Source: Hericium rajendrae
Lineage: Eukaryota; Basidiomycota; Agaricomycetes; Russulales; Hericiaceae
Assembly (NCBI GenBank): GCA_033439255.1
Contig: CM065878.1
Location: 372,001 to 436,000 of the forward strand
DNA: 64,000 nucleotides
Direction of reading: 5' to 3'
Shown here one piece after another: positions 54,130 to 64,000 of the stretch. The notes under the pieces were generated by a model that saw only the letters and a program-made list of their open reading frames with translations, had not been told where the DNA came from and searched no databases. A program made the translations under genes and the position numbers. Numbering within the stretch: the first letter of the stretch is position 1; each line of letters opens with the position of its first letter.

Positions 54130-54640
54130 TGAAATTTGTCAACCAGATGGTATTTTAGTACTGACAAGTCATTTGAACTTCTCCAGAGGCAATTTTATTA
54201 GTGTCCTATTCACTTTTGATATAGCCTCTTTCATGAGTCACAATGGCATCCCTCGCACTGCTGTTCATTTGTGCCCTGAGCAAATTGTGCAATTGTGCTG
54301 TGCAGAAGATGCCAATGATGTAAGTACATTGCATTTTTGAAATATCAGCTGCTAATGAACATTCTAACAGTTGTTCACCATTCAACCACTTGTTCTGCTT
54401 TTTCCACCTCACACAACACATTTGCTGAATTCTGCTTTTATCACTCTGCAGAATGGTCTGTTTCTTGAAGTGGCTCATGGATATGTCAATGGTGGTGGAT
54501 TTATTGAGGACTTAGGCAATGAAGAGCAACACATTGAAGGTGATGAATTCAAGGACCATCATATCAAAGGTCAGAAAAATGAAAGGGAAGTTATGGACGA
54601 CGAGCCTGCTCCGGAGGTAGATGAAGCTATTTTTGGGTGA
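54130..54640 (+). pseudogene. DDE-superfamily (pogo/DDE_1-like) transposase remnant
   Basis: An exon-like block (GIPRTAVHLCPEQIVQLCCA ... DAND) ends at a GTAAGT donor at 54320. After a 51-bp intron the frame continues LFTIQPLVLLFPPHTTHLLN and ends in an acidic tail (stop at 54638-54640). The string LLFPPHTTHLLN followed by NGLF matches the LPPHTTHLLQPLDVGLF motif before the last catalytic aspartate of DDE_1 transposases, with the QPLDVG part altered. Only this C-terminal portion is recognisable. Confidence 0.5.
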
Positions 54641-54976
54641 TTGCCAACTCCATTTCTTTGCATTAAAAAATCTATGGTCATATTCTACCTTATGTGATCC
54701 TGTATCCATTTATTACCCATGTTGTACAATAGTATATGAAGTCTAGTTAATTTTAGTTCAAAATTCATGGGATAAAGGTTGAGAAATTTTACCAGGAGGA
54801 AACCAGCAAAGAATGGCCACTCTGTTGAGCATCTTTACTTGGGACAACATGACATAAAGACTCTGCAAGGAGCAACAGCTAACTACATCAACAATGGCTC
54901 ACTCTAAAGACCGTCCTTGAGGCACTTGTTTCCTACAAATATTAACCTCTATGTTTCAGCTGACTTTGTATTTGAA

Positions 54977-55780
54977 TCATGTGTCCACTGGGAAGACAGG
55001 TACAATATTGTTCACAAGGCCTTCAAAGTGAAGACCGCATCCTGGTACTTGAACATAGACACATGTTGCAATTCTTTCTCCATCCAAACTTTGTCCTATG
55101 CTGATTTGTTCAATTGTACCTTCGTGGCCATTGACTATGCCATGAGAGATGTCTATGTTCTCTGTCAACATAATGGGCATGCTCAGAAACATAGGCAACT
55201 CTCCCAAGGCATCTTTACTCATGGAAGACCTGACCTTCTGTAGCTAGCATTATTCACCATGTTGGTTTGCATAGGATATAGATTCACTGAAATTAACAGT
55301 ATTGCAAATCCTTTTGTCTGCAACAATGATTGGTGCATCTTCAAAAGTCTTTATTTCATCAGGACGCTGATCTCTAAGAACATTGATTAGTCTACTAGTG
55401 AGAATCTCATAATCTGAAGCATGCTGAGCATTGCCATTGTGATCATTGGATCCCTTTCCCTCACGTACACATCCAACTAAATCTGCATATGATGTGTCAC
55501 TTTTCTGTCTTATGTTCTTTTTCAACTTGACGACTGTATTAACTTGCCTCCACAGCACTGCATGTCGAGCCCCGATTTCCTGCCCGGTCATTGCTAGGAA
55601 ATCACCAATGACAGGCAAATGACACTTTTGATCATTTCATAGAACATTGATAGGATACCTGTCTGTCTGTCTCTGTGCCCTGTCGATTTCAGGTGAATGT
55701 TCATTTGGAGTGTCCTAGATGCACCTGCATCCTTGCTTATATTGCTTGGATGATATCCATTATTCATTATAAAATTCATC
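54977..55780 (-). pseudogene. PIF1/Helitron-type helicase remnant
   Basis: Two blocks on the minus strand match the C-terminal half of PIF1-like helicases found in fungal Helitrons. The first (55618 downward) reads LPVIGDFLAM, VLWRQVNTVVKLKKNIRQ, YADLVGCVREGKG and EDAPIIVADKRICNTVNF. The second (55243-54977) reads LGELPMFLSMPIMLTENIDI, SHGIVNGHEGTIEQI and CVYVQVPGCGL. Such helicases unwind DNA during rolling-circle transposition. The Walker A region, the RepHel nuclease part and the end are not visible, and the two blocks are offset by a frame change. It faces away from the minus-strand promoter near 56950. Confidence 0.75.
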
Positions 55781-56299
55781 TGTCATGAATCATTCTTATC
55801 ATACACATGAGACAGAAATATATATTTTGCACTCAAGACAGACTTGGAGTAAACATACATGCCCCTGACTTAGTAAGTTGAGAAGGCAAGCTAAGCAAGG
55901 CATACTGAATTTGAACCACATACCTACAGGTCAACGAGCTTGTTGTTGACAGCACAAAAAGTCAGTAGTACAGTGCTCATGTGCACCCTGTGATGTGGCA
56001 GGCAAATGATTATAAAAGGATGCAAAAGAATGTACTGAACTATGGCTAGTGGACTCACCACCGTTCGGGAGTTCTGAATGAAATTTTACTCACAGTGAAG
56101 ATCTGTCAGGCATATAATTTCCATTTACACTTGTCACTCTCATCTCAGTGCCTTTATTAATGCCAGTTCACCCTGTTAGTATGAATATATGCGCTTGTAT
56201 GCAGACACCAACATCTGAAAAATGTACCAGTGCTATATTGCTCTATATAACCTATATAGAAGCCATAGCTCCATAGCAATCCCCTTTTATATATAGGAC
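55781..56299. other. No clear gene
   Basis: Mixed-composition spacer upstream of the helicase remnant. It may contain earlier, unrecognisable helicase exons. Confidence 0.4.
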
Positions 56300-56702
56300 T
56301 TCATAGCTACAAAGCAGTCTATGATAAGCTATGTAGTCAGATAGGATTGCTATGCCTTGCTATGATAGCTATGCTATGTATGTCTATTATCATATCATAT
56401 CTAGCTTAATAGGATTGCTATCTATTCTATATCATCTCTAAGTAATATATTGTCTAACAATGCTATAAAAACATTTTAATTATCTGAATTGTTTTATAGA
56501 CTTCACAATCATTACATCTTAGATAAACAAAACATCGAAAATTTAAACACATATCATTTTATCAAGAGATACTAATATACAACAAAACTATATTATACTA
56601 TAGAGTTAGAAAGTCTTAGTTATAAAGATAAGTCAGACTAGATTAGATAAAAGATATAACAAAAGACACACTCTGCAAAAACAATAAAAAGTGAAAATGA
56701 AA

Positions 56703-56850
56703 CCTGTCAGCAACTTGTTGTAAGTAAACAATAAAGAAAGAACATTATATAAGACTTACCAGAAAGAAGAAAAAGCAAAAATTTTGAAGTCTACAAAGAT
56801 AAAAGATAAGTATAAGTATTAATTGACAACATGATAAGATGAGGACTTAC
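56703..56850 (-). other. Microexon chain, minus-strand copy
   Basis: Reading down the minus strand: a GGTAAGT donor at 56850, intron to 56791, a 31-base exon (56790-56760) containing ATTTTTGCTTTTTC, intron 56759-56704, and an exon starting GTTTCATTTTCACTTTTTAT. It follows the TATATAAGG promoter at 56956-56948. Confidence 0.6.
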
Positions 56851-56939
56851 CGAATATAAAGAGTTGAAAAGAGAGAGAGAGGAGAAAAGGATGAAAGACG
56901 AGAGATGGTAGTGGTAGGGAAGAGAGAGAGGACACACAT

Positions 56940-57020
56940 CGTGCATGCCTTATATAGGTGAGCATGTCCGAGCCCGAATTCAGCTGGCTGGTGGTTGCCG
57001 GGCACCGTGGCAGAGGCTAC
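56940..57020 (-). promoter_or_regulatory. Outward promoter, minus-strand copy
   Basis: On the minus strand, GTGCCCGGCAACCACCAGCC precedes CTATATAAGGCATGCACG and a CT-rich tract, as in the plus-strand copies at 53080 and 60275. Confidence 0.7.
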
Positions 57021-57398
57021 TGATGCAGACTTCACTAAGGTAGATTGGCTGCTCAAGAATGTAGGCTAGAGTATATACATGCCTGGCTCATTCATCATGT
57101 AGGAATAACATATTTATGCAAAGTCCATTTTTCCCAGATTTATTAGCATTCTATTTGATTTGTTGAACTCAAAATTGCCAGCGGTGCGAGTCGAGTGGCA
57201 CAGCACTCAACGTGTGACTTTGAGTGCATCTCCTTCATTAGTCCCTCCATCTCCCATTCATCTCCCTTCATTTCCCCTCCTCTCTCTCTTCCCATACGCA
57301 ATGCACGGCATCATTTGACAGTCGGGAGGGTTAGTAGGAAGACTGAGGGCCTCAGGTAAGCAGATATATCTTTCTTTTTTTCCCTTGCTAAGTAAACA

Positions 57399-57427
57399 AG
57401 TATCGCTCATTGCAAATGAGTGATACT
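57399..57427. repeat. Hairpin type II (left arm)
   Basis: AGTATCGCTCAT pairs with ATGAGTGATACT (one G-T pair) around TGCAA. It directly follows the predicted intron that starts at the GGTAAGC donor near 57356 and ends ACAAG. Confidence 0.88.
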
Positions 57428-57449
57428 CGTGTCTTTCCACAACCAACCT

Positions 57450-58390
57450 GCTGCCTTTGCACCCCATGCCCATGCCCATGCCCCTGCTGACAACTCTCCT
57501 CCATCCCAGCTCCTTGGCAGTGCTGTTGTCAATGCCGACATCAGGTCTCATTGCCACAGCAATGAGGCCTGACTAGATGTCGTAAGATGTGCTCTACCAC
57601 CCTCTACCGCAATGCCGACATGCAAGACCCAGTGCCAGCCTCATTCCCACTCCCGCCCTTGACTCGTCCTCATTATCGCCCTCACCCCCAAGTCCACGTG
57701 CATGGCCATGGATGACCGCCAGCACATTTGCGCACATGCATGCTGTGCAGGAAGCTGTGGGCAGTGCACACTGATGGACGACAGTGCCAGCATGCATTCG
57801 CATGCAGGCACCTGCAGACGATCCGACCAGTGTGCACACCCACATGCTGGGGTGACTCCAATGGCCACAGACTGTCCCGCCAGCGCGCACATGGTGCAGG
57901 CAGCCATGCATGGTTCCACCAGCATGCGGGCTGTCACGCACAGCACTGCCCTGCCCTCGCATGGCTGAAGATGAATGTAGTGTGTATGCACACACATGCA
58001 CACATCATGCACACATGACAGCGAATGCCGCAGTGCCCAGCCTTGCCAATGTGCGGGTGGTCACCCATGGCCATGCCCCTGTCTTGTTGTGACTGCAGCC
58101 TACCTTCTCATGACCATGCCCTGCCTGCACATGGCCGCGGATGATCACGCCATGCACGTATGGCATGGGCAGCTGTGCACAGCCCTGCCAGTGTGCAGGC
58201 TGTCATGCACGGCTCCATCCTGCATATGGCCACAGACGACCAAGCCAGTGCATGTATGCACACATGGCAAGATAGCCGCGCACAGTGCCATCTGTGCATC
58301 GGAGGCTGCGCATGCTGGCGACGGTGCGCGCACGACCATGCACATGTGTGAGGCCGCACATATCGATGATGGTGCATGCACAGTGCAGAC
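57450..58390. repeat. C-rich minisatellite of left arm, with hairpin at 57541-57572
   Basis: Units of roughly 20 or 40 bp, richer in CATGC and CACAC than the other arrays. A strong hairpin (TCAGGTCTCATTGC with GCAATGAGGCCTGA) lies near its start. The short reading frames in it are not conserved between arms. Confidence 0.75.
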
Positions 58391-58779
58391 AGCCCATCCA
58401 AAAAATCTGATTTTTATATAGCAAAAGGTCAAGCTATGGATCCTATAGGTAAGCTATGGAGTCTATGGCTTTGACTTGTCAAGCTATGTAGAACTATGAG
58501 AGTTATCATAGCATTCATAGCAGACAGTATAAAATTTATAGCTTATATAGTTAGTACTGTCAAATACATAGAGCTACTATACTTACTCAGGGAAGCTATG
58601 GCTCCTATCATAACTATGCTAGCTATTCTAAGTCAGATAGGTACTAAGGATTTGAAGTCAAATTTTATTATATTGAAGTGTTCTATGGTACTACAAACAA
58701 CTTTAATGCACTACAATCAAGCAAAATTCAAGCCACCGAAGGCCCGAGTCCCTAAAATTAATCTCATGTGCACGAATGA
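58391..58779. repeat. AT-rich centre of the palindrome
   Basis: AGCTATGGAGTC and ATAGCTAT-type repeats in both orientations. It contains no gene and separates the two minisatellite arms. Confidence 0.6.
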
Positions 58780-59700
58780 TAGCACGCACGCTGACATGGT
58801 GCTTGTCATCGCGTGTCATTCATGCATTGAGGCACTGGCGTGCGGAGTCGTACGTGCCCGGTCACTAGCATGCGTGGCCGTACGGGCACCATGGCCGGCA
58901 TACTTGGCCACGCAGGCAGACAGGGCCGTGTGTAGCTGCCCCACACAGCATAGATGACTGTATGCACATGCACTGCATCATGTCAGTCGTGTGTGCACTG
59001 CATCACGTCGGTCACATGTGCACAACTGCCAGCATGCATGGTTCGCAGCAGCCTGTGCAGCGTGGTCGTCCGCAGGCACATGTCTCCCTGCGCGCTCATG
59101 AGACCACTTTGGGCAGCCTGCGCACATGCATGTGGACACGCTGTTCACGGCCTTGCATGCAGTTGTCCATGGCCGTTCGCGCGGTTGTCCATGGCCATGT
59201 GCAAGCGGAGAGGGACCGTGCGCAGGCAGAGCGAGGCCGTGCGTGACAGCTCCCGTGCTGGGACAGCTCCCACACTGGCAGGGCCATGTGTGGTTGCCCC
59301 GCCATGCGTGCATACATGCGCTGGCGAGATCTCTGCGTGCGGGACCGTGCATGACAGCCCCCCATGCTAGCAGGCCGTGCACGGCTGCCTGCACCGTGCG
59401 TGCATGCGCTGGCTGGCGGGGTCATCCGCGGCCGTGTGTAACCCTGCGTGCACATTCTTGTGCTGGCAGGATGGTCTGCGGCTGCCTGCATGCATGTGCA
59501 TGTGCTGGCGGTCGTGCGTGGCCCTAAGCATGCAGTCCGTGGCTGCCCGTGCAGCGATGCGCGTGCATGGGTGCACTGGCGGTCGTCCGCGGCCATGCGG
59601 AGTTGCCGGTGTGCCCGGGCACCTGTGCGCTGGCAGCGGGGACGGGGACGGGGACGAGGGCGGGGGCTTGCACGTGGGTGTTGTGTCATGGTAGAGGTGG
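58780..59700. repeat. G-rich minisatellite of right arm
   Basis: Units centred on GTGCTGGCNGGNCGTGCGTG, spaced about 20-42 bp, followed by GGGGAC triplicates near 59636-59660. The composition is complementary to the left arm. Confidence 0.75.
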
Positions 59701-59734
59701 GAGACAGCACCCGCATCAAATGATGTTTAGTCAA

Positions 59735-59758
59735 GTCTCATTGCCATGGCAACGAGAC
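59735..59758. repeat. GTCTCATTGCC palindrome
   Basis: GTCTCATTGCCATGGCAACGAGAC is palindromic with one mismatch pair. It is the right-arm counterpart of the hairpin at 57541-57572 and resembles the hairpin at 63451-63500. Confidence 0.8.
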
Positions 59759-59868
59759 CAACAAGACTCAACAGCATCGACGACAGCATTGTCAAGGGGA
59801 TGGGATGGGGTGAACTCGTGGATGAAGGCGAGAGGGGTCAAGGGTGAGGGGTCGCGAGAAGATGCATG

Positions 59869-59896
59869 AGTATCATTCATGCAAACGAATGATACT
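59869..59896. repeat. Hairpin type II (right arm)
   Basis: AGTATCATTC pairs with GAATGATACT around an 8-base loop. On the minus strand it follows an intron with a GGTAAGT donor (about 59943) and a CGCTAAC branch site, ending CACAAG. Confidence 0.88.
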
Positions 59897-60274
59897 TGTG
59901 TTGTTAGCGATAAGACAAAAAAGAACAACACATTTACTTACCTGAGGCCCTCAATACCTCTGTTAGCCCTCCTGACTATCAAAGGATGCACGCGTTGCAT
60001 ATGAAAAGAAAGAGACAAGGGGAGGGGATGGGGAAGAGGAGAGCTGTACGAAGGAACGCACAAGTCGCACGTCAGGTGCAGCCACAGCACTTGACTCATG
60101 TGGCTGGTGGTTTCGAGTGCAACAAATCAAATAAAATCAAATAAAATCAAACAAAAAGACCAAAGTCGTATGGTATCCATCTCTACACAATATATGAGCT
60201 ACATTTGTACCTACCATACTGTACATTGCTGGGCCAGCAAGCCAACTTAGTAAAATCTAAATCACTAGCCTCCA

Positions 60275-60345
60275 GTGCAGCACCCGGCAACACCCAGCAG
60301 CCACATTTCGGACTCCGCTCTGCGCTGGCGATATAAGGCTGTGTG
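60275..60345 (+). promoter_or_regulatory. Outward promoter, right arm
   Basis: GCAGCACCCGGCAACACCCA, then GATATAAGGCTGTGTGACACG and a CT-rich tract with CACCACCATCTCCC, matching the copies at 53080 and 56940. Confidence 0.7.
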
Positions 60346-60445
60346 ACACGTGACCTCTCTTTCCTCTTAACCACCACCATCTCCCTTCGACACTTTGGTA
60401 TCCTCCTCTTCTCTTCGCTTCTTATTATATCATCCTTCATTTATT

Positions 60446-60620
60446 GTAAGTCTATTATGTTTTGTATTGTTGATAGTACTAATGCTGTCTTGTTTTGTAG
60501 ACTTATTTTTGCTTTTATTATCTTTTGGGTAAGTCTTTAGACTTCTCTTATGTTTGTTGTTATGTTTTATACTAATGATGTGTTATTCTGATAGAATATT
60601 TTCGCTTTTTCTTATGTTCG
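60446..60620 (+). other. Microexon chain, right arm
   Basis: Introns 60446-60500 (55 bp) and 60529-60594 (66 bp), both with TACTAATG branch sites, flank a 28-base exon. Another 26-base exon (60595-60620) ends at GTAATG. Both exons contain ATTTTYGCTTTTT, as do those at 53442-53547. Confidence 0.6.
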
Positions 60621-61030
60621 GTAATGTTGTATAATCTTATTTTGTAGTGCTTATATAAGCTTTATCTTTGTAGTTTTAAGTAGTCTCATAACATTTGTAT
60701 TAATATTGTAAAACTCAATATTATATTTTTAAATTATTTGTCTGAAATGTAAAAGGGCTATAAGTCTATGAATGAGCTTGAATATCTGATATACATTCAT
60801 ATCATTCCTAAGTAGTATATTAATCAAAGATGATATAGAGTAAATAGCAATCCTATTAAGCTAGATATGATATGATAATGAGCATATAAAACATAGCTGA
60901 CATAGTTCCTATAGCTGACATAGTTCCTATAGCTATCATAGCTATACTTTATGCTCTGATAGCTCTGATAGTAACCATAGCAGAACATAGCAATCCTATT
61001 TGACTACATAGCTTGTCATAGACTGCCTTT

Positions 61031-61179
61031 CAGCTATGAGGACCCTATGTACTTGGTGGAAGAGGGCCAATGCTGTGCATGGCAAAACGATTCCTTTTTT
61101 TTTATCATCAATGAAGCTATATAAATTACCATCATGTATGGCCATGTACAGGTATACTGACATCTTGCATGCAGGCCTG
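61031..61179. other. Short spacer, no gene
   Basis: AT-rich sequence between the palindrome arm and the next tandem array. Nothing recognisable. Confidence 0.4.
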
Positions 61180-61790
61180 TACCTCATGTCTTATACTTGG
61201 CATGTAGCATTGTGCTGGGGCCAGTGCCTCATGCATGCCTGCTACACCTCATGCCAGCTCACTATGCCTCATGTTCACTGGTCACACCCTATGCTGATCT
61301 ACCACATCTCGATGTACCTTGTGGATGGGCCAGTGACAGCTTAGAGATGACTACAGCTGAATGTGAGCATGTCAGCCAGCATAACTATATACATGCATTG
61401 TGTGTTGCTATGTGCAGGTGTGTCACCTGCCTGTACCTTGTGCCTCATGCCTCATACACAGACATACCAAGCCATGCATAGGCTTAGTGCCTTATGCATG
61501 CTCATCATGCTACACTACATCTTGCATACAAGCCACCATCCTATAGATGCTTACTGTACTTCATGTACAGGCCCACAGCATCTTGACACTCTGCACATGC
61601 TTGCAGCATCCTGTGCATGGCCACCACACCCTGTTGATCTCCTGTACAAGCTAGTAGCAGCCTTACATATGGGCCTGTATGCCTTATGCTCACCCTCTAT
61701 GCCTCATGCATGGCTCTCAATATCTCACACATCCTCACTGCACATTGCATCTTATATATAGGCCCACTACAGCTTAACATTGGTGAGCAT
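61180..61790. repeat. CpG-poor minisatellite, 20-bp period
   Basis: Successive 20-mers such as CAGTGCCTCATGCATGCCTG, CTACACCTCATGCCAGCTCA and CTATGCCTCATGTTCACTGG keep exact register around 61221-61320. The array has hardly any CpG but many CATG/TATG, as expected of a CpG-decayed relative of the GC-rich arrays. Confidence 0.8.
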
Positions 61791-62289
61791 GGCCACTGGA
61801 CCTCCTGCACAGCTATGACACTTATCATGCCTTGTGCATGAACCTAGTGCCTTATGCACATATGTACTTTTGTTGTGCCTTACCAGTGCACACATGCCTG
61901 CACATAGCTCTACCTGTACATGATGTGTACCATTGTGCATGTGTGCACTGTTTGAACTTGTAATATACTTGATTGTACTAGTAGCTATATGAAATATAAT
62001 TGATTTTGGCTTTATATCTCTTGTACCTGATTGATCTGAGACAGTACTAATAGCAGAGATCATAGTAGGGACCATATAGATCAGAGCAAGCCTTTGAATT
62101 TATATGATTTGTACAACAACTATAGCTATCCTTCAGAAACATGTAGCACTATATAGTGTCCAACTACTGTTATGATAGCTATGATAGGCCTCATAGTCTT
62201 ACATAGTTGAGAACTGTGGTGGCATAAATAGTGATAGACCTTATAGTGCTATGATAAAACATATAGATCAATACTGGGCTATATGAAAT
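61791..62289. other. AT-rich region with CTATAG repeats, no gene
   Basis: It includes a few GCTATGATAG and ATAGTGCTAT motifs and a tail of the CATGTGC-type repeat. No coding signal. Confidence 0.4.
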
Positions 62290-62490
62290 TTCAATTTTTC
62301 AGATGATACACACTACACCAACTCATATATGCACTCTTGGCTCACATTTTTTGACCTATGCATACTTTTGTTGATTAGCTTACACATGTATCAACCTATG
62401 AGCATCACAACAAACTTATGTATGCTTCTACTACCTCATACATTTTCTGTTAGCCTGTGTACCTTCTATTGATTTGTATGCATTGCTGCT
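62290..62490. repeat. AT-rich 20-bp-period array
   Basis: Around 62361-62480, 20-mers such as ACTTTTGTTGATTAGCTTAC and GCTTCTACTACCTCATACAT follow in register. This looks like a more eroded form of the array at 61180-61790. Confidence 0.55.
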
Positions 62491-63050
62491 AGCACCAAAG
62501 GCAGAATTTAATTTCTATATTTGGATTTTTTTTTCTGACTTTTACAAAAAATAACATAAATCATATCAGTTTTTTTTTTAATAGAGCTTATATCTCTTCA
62601 ATGTATAATCTAGTCAGTATTTTTCTATTTTACATGCATAAAATACTATAAAAATTGAATTCTTACCTTCAAATCATATTTTGTATACTGGCAGAAATTA
62701 GTGACCAAATATGGCAACTACTTTCTGGTAAAATTGCCTGTCGATTAGCATGAAGGTTTAGAGTAACAAAAAACTTATACAAATGCCTGAGAGCATCAAT
62801 TGTGCAAACATCACTTTAAGTATATTAGGGTTCAACACAAGTGCACTCGTGGGTGACTTAGATCTGAACTTGCAGGTATTCAATCTGTCCAAGGTGCTGA
62901 CCTGGATCCATGCAGATTTGCACCACTGGGTGATCTGGAGCTGCAGGTCAGGTATCTGTGACATCACAGATCACTTGCAAGTCAGTTGGTCTTAAAGTTG
63001 TATCTCACTTTTACGATGCCCTCCTCTTTGTTTTTTCATCTTAATCCTTC
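62491..63050. other. AT-rich region with no recognisable gene
   Basis: Open frames are short and atypical; none shows a family motif. Confidence 0.4.
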
Positions 63051-63520
63051 CCTTTTCACCATATCTCCTCAATTCAATGGCAGGATGGGTGTTATGGAGA
63101 TTCGAGAGGCTTCTAGGTGAGTCCAAAAGCCTTTTATTTCATTGTACTGTGCTGATCTCAGGAGTCTCACTCGATAACAGGCAAGGCTCTCATTTTTCAC
63201 TGTTCTTCAACAGGTTTCATGATGTTTGATGAGTTTCATGACATTCCACCATTTTTTGACATCATCCACCATATTTCGTGTACCATCTGTGCTTCTCCCA
63301 TCGTCCTCATCAACAGGTCAACCAGCCAACCGGCCCTCACCCATCTTCGACAACCAGCACTCATGTGCACCAGAAATTTAATTCCCACTCACAACAGTAA
63401 GAGCATGCACAGTGCCAGTCTAGCGCTGCAACTGCAAGGCCCACAATGCCTGTCAGGTCTTGTTGCTACAGCATTGTTGCTACAACAGCAAGGCTTGACA
63501 TCTTTTTGCTGATCATCTGA
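63051..63520 (+). other. Leader arm and hairpin of a further module, partial
   Basis: A CT-rich stretch with AGGTGAGT (63117) and a CTGATCTCAG/ATAACAG intron end is followed by a strong hairpin at 63451-63500 (TGTCAGGTCTTGTTGCT with AGCAAGGCTTGACA). It resembles the 57541-57572 hairpin of the palindrome, so another module copy begins here and runs off the window. Confidence 0.5.
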
Positions 63521-63569
63521 GCAGTGTCTAGCATGCCTCAACAATACGCAGTTGTCTACAAACAGCTTT

Positions 63570-64000
63570 GCATATCCTTGCATGTCTGAGACAGTGTGCA
63601 TCTACCAATACATGCCCTGCCAGCATACACATTTTTGACTGCATGCCCCCACCATCCCATAGTCCATTGCTCAAACTACATGTGTGCATTCATGCCCATG
63701 GACATCACACATGCCACTATGCATGCTGTCATATCATTCGTCTGACAGAAGCCCAATGTGAGGCAAGTTTTATATGCCATTAGTGCTATTCAACAATCAA
63801 AATGCACCCTCCCGGTCTCATTCCCAATTTTCATCCAAGCTGGTGATTATCATTTGTGTGTGCATGCCCACAGCTATGCCAGTACACCAGCACCCACATA
63901 TGCTCCCCTTGCACATGTGCCAGCTCATGTGCACACACATACTCAAAGCTGCCCCACCGGCATGCACATGCCCATGTCGATGCCACAAGTATGTCGCATG
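63570..64000. repeat. C-rich CATGCCC minisatellite, cut by window end
   Basis: CATGCCC/CACATGTGCC-type units at roughly 20-bp spacing, similar to 57450-58390. Confidence 0.55.

Larger units (their letters stand above)
56300..61030. repeat. Imperfect ~4.7 kb palindrome of divergent modules
   Basis: The arms 56300-58390 and 61030-58780 correspond in inverted orientation over a 380-bp AT-rich centre. Matching pairs, outside in: TAGCTTAATAGGATTGCTAT blocks (56401 and, inverted, about 60855); microexon chains; TATATAAGG promoters; a TTGATTTGTTG/GTCGAGTGGCACAGCACTCA block (57160-57210 and about 60090-60140 inverted); a GCCTCAGGTAAG donor; type II hairpins; and TCAGGTCTCATTGC hairpins, followed by C-rich and G-rich minisatellite. 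Identity is high in some blocks and low in the minisatellites. Confidence 0.75.

Noticed and set aside
57594-59734. Histidine/alanine/cysteine-rich open frames in the palindrome arms
   Set aside because: They are not conserved between arms, overlap on both strands and follow the repeat composition.

Overview
The window looks like repeat-rich nuclear DNA of a basidiomycete fungus, most likely an Agaricomycete (mushroom-forming). The evidence is: genes split by 45-65 bp introns with GTAAG-type donors and CTAAY/CTRAY branch sites; two KDZ (Kyakuja-Dileera-Zisupton) transposases; a chromodomain-bearing Ty3/gypsy retrotransposon; fragments of MUB1/samB and GMC-oxidoreductase genes; and several protein families I associate with Agaricomycetes. 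I see no rRNA, tRNA, CRISPR or bacterial features. Almost everything here is mobile, repeated or decayed.

Layout. 1-2.1 kb: the 3' part of a transposon-associated minus-strand gene. 2.48-16.36 kb: two gene-less elements made of perfect hairpins and 20-bp-period GC-rich minisatellites. The second is split by an 11 kb Ty3 retrotransposon (4648-15701) with CATAC target duplications, two LTRs, a gag-pol frame carrying four in-frame TGA codons, and an intact extra 3' ORF. 16.7-20.1 kb: one intact spliced gene, a partial relative of it, and a broken gene. 20.63-36.10 kb: a probable 15.5 kb KDZ transposon flanked by an 11-bp direct repeat, with AGTCA-rich subterminal blocks, two minus-strand accessory genes, one intact plus-strand accessory gene, the KDZ transposase, and captured pieces of a MUB1/samB gene and a GMC oxidoreductase gene. 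36.87-40.84 kb: a second, heavily mutated KDZ transposase. 41-45.5 kb: dispersed and tandem repeats and a decayed Gag-like reading frame. 45.6-51.2 kb: an intact F-box-like hypothetical gene and several decayed genes, one interrupted by a hAT-like non-autonomous element.

51.3-64 kb is a gene-poor block built from recurring modules: AT-rich CTATAGC repeats, an outward TATATAAGG promoter, a chain of tiny exons and ~50-bp introns, a pyrimidine-rich leader with an intron whose 3' end abuts a hairpin, and a 20-bp-period minisatellite. Two sets are arranged head to head as an imperfect palindrome of about 4.7 kb (56.3-61.0 kb). Remnants of a DDE transposase and a PIF1/Helitron-like helicase lie between converging promoters at 53.1 and 56.95 kb.

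Two signals cut across the window. First, stops in otherwise well-conserved frames are nearly always TGA, often where relatives have arginine, and all six substitutions between the two LTRs are CpG versus TpG/CpA; this fits deamination of methylated CpG. Second, the minisatellites keep a 20-bp spacing while their sequence and GC content differ widely. The best candidate for something undescribed is the modular hairpin/minisatellite/microexon element.
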